The notes: generated by a model from the letters alone, not told the origin. 64,000 nt of DNA from Moraxella sp. (GCF_030525845.1 NZ_JAUNDY010000002.1:62001-126000), one strand, 5' to 3'. Shown: positions 44,243 through 55,508, counted from the first letter of the stretch. A program made the numbers and translations.

Positions 44243-44327
44243 CTCAATAAAACCGCCAAATTGACTCAGACATACCGCACAAAAAATGGTAAAATAAGTC
44301 ATCTTTGATAATTATTAGGATAATCCC

Positions 44328-45617
44328 ATGACCACTCTCACCGCCGACCAAGTCCTTTTTGAAAAAGCCAAACGCCATATCCCAGGGGGCGTAAACTCCC
44401 CTGTCCGTGCCTTTACAGGTGTGGGTGGTACGCCTGTGTTTGTAAGTCGTGCAAAAGGTGCGTACATTTATGACACCGAAAATCGCCCCTATATTGACTA
44501 TGTCGGCTCGTGGGGACCGATGATTTTGGGACACGCTCACGATGGTGTGATAAATGCGGTCAAACAAGCGGCTGATGACGGTTTGTCCTTTGGTTGCCCC
44601 ACGCCTTTTGAGACGACAATGGCGGATTTGATTTGTGATTTATTGCCCCACGTTGAGATGATTCGTATGGTTTCATCAGGCACGGAGGCGACAATGAGTG
44701 CCATTCGTCTGGCTCGGGGCTATACAGGACGCGACAAAGTCGTCAAATTTGAAGGTTGTTATCACGGTCATTCCGACAGCCTCTTGGTCAAGGCAGGCTC
44801 TGGAATGCTAGACATTGGCGAACCAACCTCAAAGGGCGTGCCAGCCGACTTTGCCAAGCATACCATCACTTTGCCTTATAATGACATAGAGGCTTTGAAG
44901 GCTGCCTTTGAAAAATTTGGCGGTGAGCTTGCCTGCGTGATTTTAGAACCCATCGCAGGCAATATGAATATGATTATTCCGACCAAAGAATTTCATCAAA
45001 CGCTTCGCCAATTATGCACCGATTATGGCGTGGTTTTGATTTTTGATGAGGTAATGACAGGCTTTCGTGTGGGTTTAAAGGGAGCAAGCCACCATTTTGG
45101 CATACAGCCTGATTTGACCACCTTTGGCAAAATCATTGGGGCGGGCTTGCCTGTCGGGGCGTTTGGTGGTAAGCGTGAGATTATGTCGCACATTGCCCCA
45201 CTGGGCGGGGTGTATCAAGCAGGTACGCTGTCGGGCAATCCTTTGGCAATGCGAGCAGGCAAAGCGATGTTTGAAGAACTCATTAAGCCTAATTTTTATC
45301 AAGATTTAACCGCCAAAACCGAATATCTATTAAAAGGTTTACAAGAAAAAGCGGATAAACACGGCATTGCCTTTACCACTTGCTTTGTCGGTGGTATGTT
45401 TGGCTTGTTTTTTAGCGAAAATTTACCGCAAAACTTTAATGATGTGGCAAATAGTGATAATAAAAAGTTTGTGCAATTTTTCCACGCAATGCTAAAACAA
45501 GGTGTGTATCTTGCCCCCAGTGCCTTTGAAGCGTCCTTTATGAGTTCGGCTCATAGTTATGAAGATTTGGATAAGACGATAGAATGTGCGGATAGGGCGT
45601 TTGGGCAGTTGGTATAG
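44328..45617 (+). CDS. hemL: Glutamate-1-semialdehyde 2,1-aminomutase
   Basis: HemL makes 5-aminolevulinate in the C5 pathway to heme. The 429 residues are typical. The N-terminal [17 protein letters not shown] is diagnostic. PLP contacts include [27 protein letters not shown] and [10 protein letters not shown], and the PLP lysine is in [25 protein letters not shown] upstream serves as ribosome site. It lies upstream of secA with an 86-base gap. Confidence 0.97.
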   Translation: MTTLTADQVLFEKAKRHIPGGVNSPVRAFTGVGGTPVFVSRAKGAYIYDTENRPYIDYVGSWGPMILGHAHDGVINAVKQAADDGLSFGCPTPFETTMADLICDLLPHVEMIRMVSSGTEATMSAIRLARGYTGRDKVVKFEGCYHGHSDSLLVKAGSGMLDIGEPTSKGVPADFAKHTITLPYNDIEALKAAFEKFGGELACVILEPIAGNMNMIIPTKEFHQTLRQLCTDYGVVLIFDEVMTGFRVGLKGASHHFGIQPDLTTFGKIIGAGLPVGAFGGKREIMSHIAPLGGVYQAGTLSGNPLAMRAGKAMFEELIKPNFYQDLTAKTEYLLKGLQEKADKHGIAFTTCFVGGMFGLFFSENLPQNFNDVANSDNKKFVQFFHAMLKQGVYLAPSAFEASFMSSAHSYEDLDKTIECADRAFGQLV

Positions 45618-45703
45618 AGTTGATTTTTGCAAAAAGATAACCATATAAGGCAAATTGTATTTTTAATAAACAACCCTTTGCCAATCGGCAATTTGGAACA
45701 ACA

Positions 45704-48523
45704 ATGTTAGCAAAAATTGTAAGTGGTGTATTTGGCACCAAAAACGAGCGTGAACTAAAACGTATGCGTAAGGTTGTGGACAAGATTAACGCTCTTGAGC
45801 CCACCATCTCTGCCTTATCTGATGATGAACTTCATCAAAAAACAGAAGAATTTAAGGCACGCCACCAAAAAGGCGAGAGTCTTGATAAGCTCCTGCCAGA
45901 GGCTTTTGCGGTGTGCCGTGAAGCCTCAAAACGTGTCAATGGCATGCGTCATTATGATGTTCAGCTCATTGGTGGTATGACCCTGCACGAAGGCAAAATC
46001 GCCGAGATGAAAACAGGCGAGGGTAAGACCTTGATGGCGACGTTGGCGATTTATCTCAATGCCATCAGCGGTAAAGGCGTGCATGTTGTTACGGTCAATG
46101 ACTACTTGGCGGGTCGTGATGCCGAACTAAACCGCCCCTTATTTAGCTTTTTGGGGCTTTCGGTAGGCGTGATTTATAGTCAGCAGCCCCCTGATGAGAA
46201 GTTTGATGCTTATCGTGCTGACATCACTTATGGCACCAACAACGAATACGGTTTTGATTATCTGCGTGATAACATGGTGTTTAGCAAAGATGAGAAAAAA
46301 CAGCGTCCGCTCAATTACTGTATCATTGACGAGATTGACTCCATTCTCATTGACGAAGCTCGTACACCGCTCATCATCTCAGGACAGACGGAGGATTCGG
46401 CTCATCTGTACGCTCTTATCAACAATATCGTGCCACGCCTAACCAAATCAGACAATGAAGAAGATAACAAAAACAACGTAGCGGGTGATTTTTGGATTGA
46501 CGAGAAAAACCGAGCCATCGAGATTAGCGAAAAAGGCTACGAAAAAATCGAAAAATTCCTTGTGGAAGTGGGTGAGCTTGGCGAAAAAGAAAGTCTGTAT
46601 AGTCCAGCTCGTCTGCCCTTGCTCGCTCATGTTCAGGCTGCCATTCGAGCTCATCATTTATTCATCAAAAACGTACATTACATCATCTCTGAGGATAACG
46701 AGATTGTGATTGTTGATGAAAACACAGGTCGTACCATGCCAGGCAGACGTTGGAGTGAGGGTCTGCACCAAGCGGTCGAAGCCAAAGAGGGCGTAGAAAT
46801 CCAGCCTGAAAACCAAACGATGGCAACCACTACCTTCCAAAACTACTTCCGTCTTTATGATAAATTATCAGGCATGACGGGGACGGCAGACACCGAAGCG
46901 GCAGAGTTTAAATCTACTTATGACCTTGATATTGTGATTATTCCGACGCATCGCCCCATTGCTCGTGTGGATTTAAACGACCAGATTTTCCTAAGTAAGC
47001 TGGGTAAATATCAAGGCATTATTCGTGAGATTAAGCAAATTACTGCCAAAGGAGCTCCTGTACTGGTTGGTACAGCAACCATTGAAGCAAGTGAGGAGCT
47101 GTCTTATTTACTTGACCAAGCGGGTATTAGCCACAATGTCCTAAACGCCAAACAGCACGAAAAAGAAGCCCAAATCATTGCCCAAGCAGGTAGACCTGCC
47201 ACCGTTACCATTGCCACCAACATGGCAGGGCGTGGTACGGACATCATTTTGGGAGGGAACTGGCAAGCTGAGGTGGGCAATATTCACGAGCTATCAGAAG
47301 ATGAAAAATTGCGTCTGCACAATGAATGGCAAAAGCGTAATGAGGCTGTTAAGCAAGCGGGTGGCTTGCACATCATCGGCTCAGAACGCCATGAATCACG
47401 CCGTATCGATAACCAACTTCGTGGGCGTGCAGGACGACAAGGCGACCCTGGTCAATCACGCTTTTTCTTGTCATTAGAAGATGACCTGATGCGAATTTTT
47501 GCAGGCGAGCGTGTGATTAGTATGATGCGTGCAATGGGTCTAAAAGAAGACGAGGCGATTGAGCATAAAATGGTCTCTCGCTCCATCGAAAACGCACAAG
47601 GCAAGGTCGAGGCACGAGACTTTGACGCTCGTAAACAGCTGTTAAAGTATGATGATGTCGCCAATGAACAGCGTAAAGTGATTTATACTCAGCGTGATGA
47701 TTTGCTAGAAGATATTGACCTACAAGAATCCATCAAGGCCATGCACCACGAGGTATATAACGCACTCATCACACAGTTTGTGCCTGTGGGCTCGGTTGAT
47801 GACCAGTGGAACATCGATGGGCTAGAAGATGAAATCGAAGATGCGTTTGGGTATTATATGCCGATTAACGATTGGCTAGATGCCGACCGCCGTCTAGACG
47901 AAGAGGGGCTTCGTGCTAAGATTGTGGATTTCGCCATTCGTCATTATGAGGATAAGCGTGCACAGATGGGTGAGGCGAACGCCAGTCGTTTGGAGCGAGA
48001 CTTTATGCTTCGTAACCTTGACCGTCATTGGAAAGAGCATCTGACCCAAATGGATCAGCTTCGCAAAGGCATTCATCTGCGTAGCTACGCCCAAAAGAAC
48101 CCCGAACAAGAATACAAACGTGAATCCTTTGAGCTATTTCAGTCTATGCTGGGGGCGATTAAATCAGACGTGGTGCAAGATTTGGCGAGGGTGCATATCC
48201 CAACACCAGAGGAAATCGCTCAAATGGAGGAAATGCGTCGTCGTCAAGCTGAGATGATGAGGCTCAACTTTGAGCATAATGCGATGAATTTGGAGGGGGA
48301 AATAGAGACCCAACAAGAGCAACGCCCCCACCAAAGCATTCAGCGTATTACCCTTACCTTGGGGGGTGCATCACAAGCACCTTCATCTGATGAAGTGTCT
48401 ACACACAGCGATGAGGCGAGCGATGGGGTAGATGAGGTTTTTGTTCCAGCAAATATTAACCGTAACGCCCCTTGTCCATGTGGTAGCGGACTAAAATACA
48501 AGCAATGTCACGGCAAATTATAA
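45704..48523 (+). CDS. secA: Preprotein translocase ATPase SecA
   Basis: SecA drives protein export through SecYEG. The 939 residues are full length. Motor motifs include [41 protein letters not shown] and [15 protein letters not shown]. The preprotein cross-linking, helical scaffold and wing parts follow ([19 protein letters not shown]). The C-terminal zinc SEC-C domain [17 protein letters not shown] binds SecB and phospholipid. A strong terminator follows within 20 bases. Confidence 0.98.
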   Translation: MLAKIVSGVFGTKNERELKRMRKVVDKINALEPTISALSDDELHQKTEEFKARHQKGESLDKLLPEAFAVCREASKRVNGMRHYDVQLIGGMTLHEGKIAEMKTGEGKTLMATLAIYLNAISGKGVHVVTVNDYLAGRDAELNRPLFSFLGLSVGVIYSQQPPDEKFDAYRADITYGTNNEYGFDYLRDNMVFSKDEKKQRPLNYCIIDEIDSILIDEARTPLIISGQTEDSAHLYALINNIVPRLTKSDNEEDNKNNVAGDFWIDEKNRAIEISEKGYEKIEKFLVEVGELGEKESLYSPARLPLLAHVQAAIRAHHLFIKNVHYIISEDNEIVIVDENTGRTMPGRRWSEGLHQAVEAKEGVEIQPENQTMATTTFQNYFRLYDKLSGMTGTADTEAAEFKSTYDLDIVIIPTHRPIARVDLNDQIFLSKLGKYQGIIREIKQITAKGAPVLVGTATIEASEELSYLLDQAGISHNVLNAKQHEKEAQIIAQAGRPATVTIATNMAGRGTDIILGGNWQAEVGNIHELSEDEKLRLHNEWQKRNEAVKQAGGLHIIGSERHESRRIDNQLRGRAGRQGDPGQSRFFLSLEDDLMRIFAGERVISMMRAMGLKEDEAIEHKMVSRSIENAQGKVEARDFDARKQLLKYDDVANEQRKVIYTQRDDLLEDIDLQESIKAMHHEVYNALITQFVPVGSVDDQWNIDGLEDEIEDAFGYYMPINDWLDADRRLDEEGLRAKIVDFAIRHYEDKRAQMGEANASRLERDFMLRNLDRHWKEHLTQMDQLRKGIHLRSYAQKNPEQEYKRESFELFQSMLGAIKSDVVQDLARVHIPTPEEIAQMEEMRRRQAEMMRLNFEHNAMNLEGEIETQQEQRPHQSIQRITLTLGGASQAPSSDEVSTHSDEASDGVDEVFVPANINRNAPCPCGSGLKYKQCHGKL

Positions 48524-48544
48524 ATCTTTTTTTCATGCCAAAAC

Positions 48545-48574
48545 AAAAACCCTTGATGATTCAAGGGTTTTTTT
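48545..48574. terminator. Bidirectional terminator between secA and pilB
   Basis: AAAAACCCTTGA pairs with TCAAGGGTTTTT around TGAT, with more T residues on the plus strand and an A-run on the other side. Confidence 0.88.
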
Positions 48575-48587
48575 GTGCGAAAGGGAA

Positions 48588-50303
48588 TTATTCACTTGTG
48601 ACACGGTACATCTCTTGGATACTGGTCGTGCCTTGTAGTACTTTCATGATGCCCGAACGACGCAAATCACGGAAGCCGTATTTTAGTGCTTCATCTTTGA
48701 TTTGGATGGCGTTACCATCTTCCATGATGATGCGGGAGATACTGGGGTAGATTTTTAAAACTTCATAAATACCCACACGCCCCTTATAGCCCTCACGACA
48801 TTCAGAGCAACCCACCGCCTCGTAGATGACGTTGTCAGGGTTTGCCAAATCCTCTTCGGTAAAGCCCATTTCTAACAGGCTAGGCTTTGGAATGTTGGTG
48901 GGGCGTTTGCAATGCTTGCACAGACGGCGAGCCAGACGCTGGGCGATTACCAAGTTTACAGAGGTTGCGATGTTAAAGCTTGCCACGCCCATGTTACGCA
49001 GACGAGTGAGTGTCTCTGGGGCAGAGTTGGTGTGCAGGGTGGAGAGTACCATGTGACCTGTTTGGGCGGCTTTGATGGCAATCTCAGCAGTCTCTAAGTC
49101 ACGAATCTCACCGACCATGACCACGTCAGGGTCTTGACGAAGGAAGGCTTTTAGGGCGGATGCAAACGTAAGACCAACTTTGGGGTTAACGTTAACTTGG
49201 TTGATGCCCTCCAAGTTAATCTCCACAGGGTCTTCGGCGGTAGAGATATTGGTTTCTGGGGTATTTAGAATGTTAAGACCTGTATAAAGTGAAACCGTTT
49301 TACCAGAACCTGTCGGACCTGTGATGAGGAGCATGCCTTGTGGCTTGTCAAGGGCTTCTAAGAACAGCTCTTTTTGGTCAGGCTCATAACCTAGTGCGTC
49401 AATACCCAGCATGGCAGATGAGGGGTCAAGAATACGCAGTACGAGCTTTTCGCCAAAGAGGGTTGGACAGGAGTTCACACGAAAGTCGATGGCTTTGGTT
49501 TTAGAAAGTTTAAGTTTGATACGACCGTCTTGGGGGGCACGGCGTTCGGAGATGTCCATTTGCGACATGACTTTAAGACGAGCGGCGATTTTACCAGCAA
49601 GCTGAATGGGTGGACGGCTGATGACCTGCAACACACCATCGACACGGAAACGCACACGGTAGGCTTTTTCATAAGGTTCAAAGTGCAAGTCCGATGCCCC
49701 CATGCGAATGGCGTCAAGGAGCATTTTATTGACGAATTTGACCACAGGAGCGTCTTCGCCTGAGGTTTCACTGACATCGATGCCTGTACCGCCATCTTCA
49801 TCATCGCTACCACCACCGTCCATGTCTGATGAAAAATCAATGTTGCCAAAATCCCCTAGGGCATCGCCACCTGAGAATACACGTTCGATGGTTTTTTTGA
49901 GTTTGTCTTCTTCAACCACCACCGTCTCGACCGTGAGTTTGGTATTAAAGGCAATGGCATCGATGGCATCTAGGCGAGTGGGATCGCTCATGCCCAAAAA
50001 CAGGCGGTTGCCACGTTGGAATAAAGGTAGTACGCCGTATTGGTTGATGATTTTTTCGTCCACCAGCTCTTTTGGGACGTTGTCTTGGGCAAGAGCATCT
50101 AGGTCAAATAAGGGGTCGCCAAACTCGTGCGAGAGCAGGCTGGCAATTTTTTTGGCTGGGGCGATTTTATTTTCAACCAAATAGGGTACGATGGCGATGT
50201 TTTGTTGTTGGGATTCGGCTAGGGCTTTGGTCATTGCCTCTGGCGTAACCACTTCATTGGACACCAAAATGTGTGCCAAACCGCCAAAATTCGGAGTGGA
50301 CAT
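48588..50303 (-). CDS. pilB: Type IV pilus extension ATPase PilB
   Basis: PilB powers pilin polymerisation for twitching, adhesion and DNA uptake. The 571 residues have an N-terminal GSPII_E/MshEN domain, an acidic Gly/Asp linker (SSDMDGGGSDDEDGG) and the secretion ATPase: Walker A GPTGSGKTVSLYTGL, Asp box and Walker B DPDVVMVGEIRD, His box LSTLHTNSAPETLTRL. Zinc cysteines lie at CKHCKR and CSECREGYKG. pilC and pilD, often next to pilB, are not here; the gene is solitary. Confidence 0.95.
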   Translation of the reverse strand: MSTPNFGGLAHILVSNEVVTPEAMTKALAESQQQNIAIVPYLVENKIAPAKKIASLLSHEFGDPLFDLDALAQDNVPKELVDEKIINQYGVLPLFQRGNRLFLGMSDPTRLDAIDAIAFNTKLTVETVVVEEDKLKKTIERVFSGGDALGDFGNIDFSSDMDGGGSDDEDGGTGIDVSETSGEDAPVVKFVNKMLLDAIRMGASDLHFEPYEKAYRVRFRVDGVLQVISRPPIQLAGKIAARLKVMSQMDISERRAPQDGRIKLKLSKTKAIDFRVNSCPTLFGEKLVLRILDPSSAMLGIDALGYEPDQKELFLEALDKPQGMLLITGPTGSGKTVSLYTGLNILNTPETNISTAEDPVEINLEGINQVNVNPKVGLTFASALKAFLRQDPDVVMVGEIRDLETAEIAIKAAQTGHMVLSTLHTNSAPETLTRLRNMGVASFNIATSVNLVIAQRLARRLCKHCKRPTNIPKPSLLEMGFTEEDLANPDNVIYEAVGCSECREGYKGRVGIYEVLKIYPSISRIIMEDGNAIQIKDEALKYGFRDLRRSGIMKVLQGTTSIQEMYRVTSE

Positions 50304-50572
50304 AGTAATTTCCTAAGTTGTCGCCAAATGCTGTTTGGTTGTTAAAATTTAACCCTCACAAACTGGCGTAAAATACACATGATTAACGGTTATTTTACTG
50401 CAAAATTAGAAAATTTGCTTCTGTTTTTATTTAAAATTTTACCCAAAGGGCAAAGTTTTGGGGTTATTTGGAGGAAGGAGTGGTGTATTGTAACTTTATT
50501 TGTGCTGGTGCTGATTTTTTTTGGGAGTTTTAGTATAATAATCGTTTGGATTTGTTGTTTAAGGGTGTCCTT

Positions 50573-51337
50573 ATGCATAAAAAATACGTCATTGGCAACT
50601 GGAAGTTAAATCCTGCCACCCAAAAAGACGCTCATGCGTTAGCACAAGACTTGCAGAAATTTACCAAACAAAGTGCAAATGCTACCGTGCAGGTGGGTTG
50701 TACACCCAGTTTTGTGCATTTACATCAAGTCGCCCAAATCCTAAGCGACAGCCCCCTTTGGGTGGGTGTACAAGATGTGAGTGCATTTGGGGCAACAGGG
50801 GCATTTACAGGCGATGTATCAGCAGTGCAAGTGGCGGATTTGGGGGCAAAATTTACTCTCATCGGTCATAGCGAACGCCGCCAATATCATGGCGAGACGG
50901 ACGAGATTTTAACCGCTAAAATTACCAATGCCTTTAATACCAATCTATCCGTCATTTATTGTATCGGCGAAACCAAAGACGAGTACGAGCGTGGCGACAC
51001 CGAGCAAGTTTTAGAGGCACAGCTGGCACTCTTAGGGCAATTTGCCAAAGACATCGAGGATACGCCATTTGCCAAACTCATCATCGCCTATGAGCCTGTG
51101 TGGGCGATTGGTACAGGGCTAACCCCCACTTTGAACGAAATTGAAAAAATCCACACACACATCAAACATTACCTACACACCCAATTTGGTGTCAATTTGC
51201 CCATACTTTATGGCGGTAGCGTTAATGACAAAAACGCCTCAGAATTTGCCAAATCTACTGTGATTGATGGTGTGTTGGTCGGCGGTGCAAGCTTGAAAAT
51301 TGATAGTTTTGCCACCATCATTGATGCATTTTCTTAA
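50573..51337 (+). CDS. tpiA: Triosephosphate isomerase
   Basis: TpiA interconverts dihydroxyacetone phosphate and glyceraldehyde 3-phosphate. The 254 residues carry catalytic Lys in GNWKLNP, His in LIGHSERRQYHGE and Glu in IIAYEPVWAIGTG. The phosphate loop LYGGSVNDKNA and VDGVLVGGASL complete the barrel. A TATAAT -10 lies at 50534-50539, about 34 bases before the ATG. secG follows after 21 bases, the same tpiA-secG order seen in many gamma-proteobacteria. Confidence 0.97.
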   Translation: MHKKYVIGNWKLNPATQKDAHALAQDLQKFTKQSANATVQVGCTPSFVHLHQVAQILSDSPLWVGVQDVSAFGATGAFTGDVSAVQVADLGAKFTLIGHSERRQYHGETDEILTAKITNAFNTNLSVIYCIGETKDEYERGDTEQVLEAQLALLGQFAKDIEDTPFAKLIIAYEPVWAIGTGLTPTLNEIEKIHTHIKHYLHTQFGVNLPILYGGSVNDKNASEFAKSTVIDGVLVGGASLKIDSFATIIDAFS

Positions 51338-51358
51338 TTTTAAAATAACGAGCAAATC

Positions 51359-51640
51359 ATGTTTACATTTATTTTAGCCATTCACATCATCGTTGCCATC
51401 GCTTTATCTGGGCTGATTTTGATTCAGCATGGCAAAGGGGCGGACGCAGGGGCGAGCTTTGGCTCTGGGGCGGCAGGCACGGTGTTTGGTGCGTCAGGCT
51501 CGGCCAATTTTCTAACTCGTACCACCGCAATACTGGCGACCATCTTTTTTTGTACCAGTTTGGCATTAGGTTATCACGCCCAACAACAAGCCAAAGACCA
51601 GCTTCGTCTTGATGTGCCAGCCGAGACGTCACAGCCGTGA
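51359..51640 (+). CDS. secG: Preprotein translocase subunit SecG
   Basis: SecG is the small third subunit of SecYEG. The 93 residues hold two transmembrane helices ([20 protein letters not shown] and [17 protein letters not shown]). Between them is the conserved cytoplasmic loop [20 protein letters not shown]. It is likely co-transcribed with tpiA. Confidence 0.93.
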   Translation: MFTFILAIHIIVAIALSGLILIQHGKGADAGASFGSGAAGTVFGASGSANFLTRTTAILATIFFCTSLALGYHAQQQAKDQLRLDVPAETSQP

Positions 51641-51662
51641 TGTATTGATTGATGATGAATTT

Positions 51663-51690
51663 ACCCACCAATGACAGCTCGTTGGTGGGT
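51663..51690 (+). terminator. Terminator after secG
   Basis: ACCCACCAA pairs with TTGGTGGGT around a ten-base loop, followed by TTGTTTT. Confidence 0.75.
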
Positions 51691-51695
51691 TTGTT

Positions 51696-52307
51696 TTAGG
51701 GGTTTGGCGAGGATTTGGGTGGCTTTGGCTCGATGATGATGGGTAGCACCAGCCCACGAGCGAACTTCTCCTCAAAAACATAATCAAACTTGTCCGCCAC
51801 TACCTTATCGGTGGTATAAATGACAAGACTCATGTCCGCTCCATCGGTCAGTTGATGACCAAGATATTCTGCGTTTTGGAGTTGGTCGAGGATTTTGCCT
51901 AGTGCCTCAGGGCTTGCCATGCCGACCACGATGCTGTGCTGTGCCTCGATGTCGCTGATGTGATAGGCGTTGGCGTAGTTTTTGACCGCTAAGGAGTCAA
52001 GAGCGATGGGGTAGGCATAATCTGCCACATCTGCACGCTCAACACCAGTATGCAGGTGCGTCCAATCGATTTGGATTTTGCCATCGGCAGTGTAGATGGG
52101 GTTTATCTCTGGGGTGTCATCACCCATGCCCTCTGCGTCCAGCTCATCAAGTAGGGTGCTTAGGTCGTGTGGGTCTTGGGCAGGCAAGTCGTCCGCTACG
52201 TTGGGGGCGGTGGAAGTGGTGGGGTCTTTAAAATTATGCCTACTTGCCTCTTTGTCGCATGCACTACACGCAAGGACTGTTAGCATGATGAATAAAGGTA
52301 ATTTCAT
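51696..52307 (-). CDS. Hypothetical lipoprotein
   Basis: The protein has 203 residues. A short lipoprotein signal ends at Cys 14 or 17 (TVLACSAC). The mature part starts with a disordered Thr/Asp/Pro-rich stretch, then an alpha-beta domain (IALDSLAVKNYANAYHISDI, MASPEALGKILDQLQNAEYL). It ends in a proline-rich tail. I recognise no family. It is three bases downstream of the membrane protein gene and belongs to the recN-algH-ruvX cluster by spacing. Confidence 0.62.
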   Translation of the reverse strand: MKLPLFIMLTVLACSACDKEASRHNFKDPTTSTAPNVADDLPAQDPHDLSTLLDELDAEGMGDDTPEINPIYTADGKIQIDWTHLHTGVERADVADYAYPIALDSLAVKNYANAYHISDIEAQHSIVVGMASPEALGKILDQLQNAEYLGHQLTDGADMSLVIYTTDKVVADKFDYVFEEKFARGLVLPIIIEPKPPKSSPNP

Positions 52308-52310
52308 AAA

Positions 52311-52766
52311 TCACTGCCTGTCTGATTCTTGATTTTTTAAAAAGTTTAAAAATTTCTTTAAATTAACACGGAACAAAAACGGCATGCCAAACCATGCAAT
52401 CATCGCCAAAAACAAACTCATATAAAATGCCATACTCTGCCCACCAAGATGCATGATGAGGGCAAATAACAGCAATCCCACCCCCACCAAAAGTATCATG
52501 GTAAGAATACTCCCATCAATGATACGGTACCGACCCAAGATGAACGCATGATATAGGCTAATAGGCATGGAGAGACCGATGAGTAAGTAGGGCAGATAAT
52601 GAAACGCCCAATAAATAAGCGTATTATCTTTAAAATTTGCCATGCTCGCCAGCGTACCAAACACACAAAAACACACCACTGCCGTCAAACCAAGACGGAC
52701 GCTTATCACAGACAGCGTAATGGCAGAGGAGATGATGGCGATGATACGCTCATTGGTGGAAGTCAT
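52311..52766 (-). CDS. Hypothetical four-helix membrane protein
   Basis: The protein has 151 residues with about four transmembrane segments (TAVVCFCVFGTLASM, LPYLLIGLSMPISLYHAF, ILTMILLVGVGLLLFALIM, MSLFLAMIAWFGMPFLF). I chose the ATG at 52766, one base after the ruvX stop; the frame stays open upstream within ruvX, but that part is out-of-frame overlap. It lies between ruvX and a lipoprotein gene. No function can be given. Confidence 0.62.
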   Translation of the reverse strand: MTSTNERIIAIISSAITLSVISVRLGLTAVVCFCVFGTLASMANFKDNTLIYWAFHYLPYLLIGLSMPISLYHAFILGRYRIIDGSILTMILLVGVGLLLFALIMHLGGQSMAFYMSLFLAMIAWFGMPFLFRVNLKKFLNFLKNQESDRQ

Positions 52767-52767
52767 G

Positions 52768-53244
52768 TTAATCCTTGTGGCTGTCGTGGTAGTTTGTGAT
52801 GTGGCGAGCAAATTGGGGTGAATGAAAATAGCCATCGATGAGCAGGCAAGCACTGATGTCATCGATGGGGTCGCTCTCATGCTTTATCCAGCCATTATCA
52901 AGGGCGATGGTGCGTGCATGGGCGGAGGAGAGGCGTTCATCATACATAAATACGGACGCAGACGAGCGTCTCTCGCCAAGTCGGTGCGATAGACGGCGGG
53001 CGAATTTGGCGGCACGCTTTGAGAGCATGGAGTCTGTGCCGTCCATGTTTAGGGGTAAGCCCACCAGCACGATGTCAATTTTCCATGTCTCGATGATACC
53101 CAAAAGATTATCCCAGTCAGGTTGTCCGTTATTCATGGCAAGAATGTCAAAGGGGCGTGCGTCCGCTGTGATGCTGTTGCCGATTGCCATGCCCATTTTT
53201 TTGACGCCATAATCTAAGGCGAGAATCAGTGTGGTTTTTGTCAT
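52768..53244 (-). CDS. ruvX: Holliday junction resolvase-like RuvX / pre-16S rRNA nuclease YqgF
   Basis: The protein has 158 residues, an RNase H-like fold. The acidic site motifs are LALDYGVKKMGMAIGN, IVLVGLPLNMDGT and the late DPIDDISACLLIDGY; the linking block is VFMYDERLSSAHA. In E. coli YqgF matures the 5' end of 16S rRNA; it was first predicted as a junction resolvase. It follows algH by 22 bases, the usual yqgE-yqgF pair. Confidence 0.92.
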   Translation of the reverse strand: MTKTTLILALDYGVKKMGMAIGNSITADARPFDILAMNNGQPDWDNLLGIIETWKIDIVLVGLPLNMDGTDSMLSKRAAKFARRLSHRLGERRSSASVFMYDERLSSAHARTIALDNGWIKHESDPIDDISACLLIDGYFHSPQFARHITNYHDSHKD

Positions 53245-53266
53245 GAGTTATCCTAACTGCCTACCT

Positions 53267-53824
53267 TTACGCAAAGCCTGTGTGAGTGGTAAATTTTTGT
53301 TTATCAATGCCAAGTTTTCGGTAGGCAAGACCTAGTTTGTCTTTATTGTCTGCCCCAAATAAAATTTGCAAATCGGCAGGGCAAACCAGCCAATCATGTT
53401 CGCCCACTTCTGTATCAAGTTGTCCTTTGCCCCAACTGCAAAAGCCCATGCACAGCATGAAGTGGGGCAGTTCATCACGAGAGATGGCGGTCAAGATGTC
53501 CTTACTGGTGGTAATGCAGACGTTTTCGCCCACCAAAAACGATGAGATGAAATCAGGTAATCCTGTATGTAGCACAAACCCTGCCTCAGGACGTATGAAG
53601 CCACCATGCATGGCAGGGGTGTTCATGGCTTTTTGACTGACAGGCAAATCCATTTCGTGAAGCACTCCACCCACAGAGGCACTAAGTGGCATATTGACGA
53701 TAAAACCCCACGCTCCGTCTGCGTTATGGCGACAGACATAAATGAGCGTGTCAAAAAACCGCTCATCTGGCATGGATTCGCTGGGCAATAAAAAATGATG
53801 GGCTAGATTTAGAGGCTTTTTCAA
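53267..53824 (-). CDS. algH: AlgH/YqgE family protein
   Basis: The protein has 185 residues. The UPF0301 hallmarks are HHFLLPSESMPDERFFDTLIY, GAWGFIVNMPLSASVGGVL, GGFIRPEAGFVLHT and CMGFCSWGKGQLDTE. The function is unsettled; in Pseudomonas AlgH was linked to alginate control. The reading starts with TTG at 53824, since the next ATG would remove conserved residues. It follows recN by ten bases. Confidence 0.9.
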   Translation of the reverse strand: MKKPLNLAHHFLLPSESMPDERFFDTLIYVCRHNADGAWGFIVNMPLSASVGGVLHEMDLPVSQKAMNTPAMHGGFIRPEAGFVLHTGLPDFISSFLVGENVCITTSKDILTAISRDELPHFMLCMGFCSWGKGQLDTEVGEHDWLVCPADLQILFGADNKDKLGLAYRKLGIDKQKFTTHTGFA

Positions 53825-53834
53825 ATTAACTCAC

Positions 53835-55508
53835 TTATGATGGGTTTTGGTTAATGTCTGCCAAGAGGCTTTTGACATGAGCTTTGGTGGCATCTGTGAT
53901 ATTGACACCGCCTGACATGCGTGCCAGTTCGTTGATTTGCTCATCGCCTGTGATGATGGATAGATGGCTGGTGGTTTGTTCGTCATGTTCTTTGTAGACC
54001 AAGATATGACGATGAGCGGCGGCGGCAACCTGAGCTTGGTGTGTGATGGCAAGAAGCTGTTGGTTGTCCCCTAAACTTCGCAAAAGCTCGCCAACAATCT
54101 GGGCTGTGCCACCGCTGATACCGACATCAATTTCATCAAAAATGAGCGTAGGGCGAGCGTTTTGGCGACCTGCACTCATGACTTGCATGATAAGTGCCAT
54201 GCGTGATAACTCGCCACCTGAGGCGATTTTGTGGAGGGGTTGCATGGGCATGCCGACATTGGCACTAAATAACAATGCGATGTCAAGCAGTCCGTTAGCG
54301 TCGTACTGCTTGGGGTCTTTTTGATGAAATTCAAAAACACAGCTGGCATTTGGCAGGGCAAGCGTGGCAAGTCTTTGGGCGAGTTCTTCGGCAATCTTTG
54401 GGGCGGCAGCCTCCCTTTGCTTGTGTAGCTCGGTGGCGGTGTCGAGGTAGGTTTGCCATGCCTCTTCCACCTGCTTGTCCATGACTTGTGTGTCTGGCAT
54501 ATTTTCTAGTTTGTCGAGTTCTTGTTGCCAGCTTTGGGCGTGGGCGATAAGCTCATCGGTGGTGGTTTGGTGTTTTTTGGCGAGGCGGTGAGCAAGACTC
54601 ATGAGGGAGTTTAGTTCATCGAGTCTTTCTTGGTCGGGTAGTGATTGCTCGGCGTAATCAATAAGCTGTGCCACAACCTCATCAACCTGCTCGATGGCAG
54701 AGGTCAAAAGTTCGCTACATTCGGCAAATACTCTACTTTTATCGGCGAGGTTATCGCAGATTTTTAGGCTATGCCCCAGTAGTGATGAAACGCTAATCTC
54801 GTCATTATCAAGTTTTTGGGCGGCATGAAAAGCTGACTGCATGAGGTGCTCGATGTTGGATAGTTCATCGTATTCTTGTTCGATTTGACCGATATCAACT
54901 GATAGCAGTGGCTCAATTTCGCTAAGACGTGCCGATAAAAGGGCGATGCGGTCAGCACGTTGGGCTAGGGTGGCATGTATTTCATCGGCTTGTTTTTTAA
55001 GTTGTCCATAAGCATAAAAGCTGTCTTTGGCGGCTTGTTTTTGGGGGTGTAGCTCTGCAACAGTATCTAGCCAATCGATGACAAATTGTGGCTTTAAAAG
55101 CTCCAACCCTGCGTGTTGTGAATGGATATTTACCAGAATATTACCCAGAGATTTTAGCTCGCTGATGCTGGCAGGTACGCCATTAATCCATGATTTTGAG
55201 CGGCCATTGCTACTGATTTTACGGCGAATGAGCAAGGTGTCCTCTTCAAGCTCTCTGTCATGGGCGACAAACCACGCACCAACTTCTGCGTTATCAGCGA
55301 TGTCAAATTCACCAAAAATACTCGCCTCGCTCTCGCCAAAACGCACAAGTTTTGCGTCAGCTTTTTCGCCAACACACAAGGATAAAGCGTCCAAAATCAA
55401 GGACTTGCCAGCTCCTGTCTCGCCTGTGATGACATTAAAACGTTCGTCAAAGTTGATTTCGTGATGTTTTATTAGGGCTAGGTTATCTAAGGTTAGGGCA
55501 ACGAGCAT
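53835..55508 (-). CDS. recN: DNA repair protein RecN
   Basis: RecN is an SMC-like ATPase in recombinational repair of double-strand breaks. The 557 residues have Walker A GETGAGKSLILDAL at the N terminus, long coiled-coil arms in the middle, and the C-terminal signature ASGGELSRMALIMQV with Walker B PTLIFDEIDVGISG and ITHQAQVAAAA. It starts the minus-strand group recN-algH-ruvX-membrane protein-lipoprotein, in which gaps are 22 bases or less. I did not see a clear LexA box, which would read CTGT-N8-ACAG. Confidence 0.95.
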   Translation of the reverse strand: MLVALTLDNLALIKHHEINFDERFNVITGETGAGKSLILDALSLCVGEKADAKLVRFGESEASIFGEFDIADNAEVGAWFVAHDRELEEDTLLIRRKISSNGRSKSWINGVPASISELKSLGNILVNIHSQHAGLELLKPQFVIDWLDTVAELHPQKQAAKDSFYAYGQLKKQADEIHATLAQRADRIALLSARLSEIEPLLSVDIGQIEQEYDELSNIEHLMQSAFHAAQKLDNDEISVSSLLGHSLKICDNLADKSRVFAECSELLTSAIEQVDEVVAQLIDYAEQSLPDQERLDELNSLMSLAHRLAKKHQTTTDELIAHAQSWQQELDKLENMPDTQVMDKQVEEAWQTYLDTATELHKQREAAAPKIAEELAQRLATLALPNASCVFEFHQKDPKQYDANGLLDIALLFSANVGMPMQPLHKIASGGELSRMALIMQVMSAGRQNARPTLIFDEIDVGISGGTAQIVGELLRSLGDNQQLLAITHQAQVAAAAHRHILVYKEHDEQTTSHLSIITGDEQINELARMSGGVNITDATKAHVKSLLADINQNPS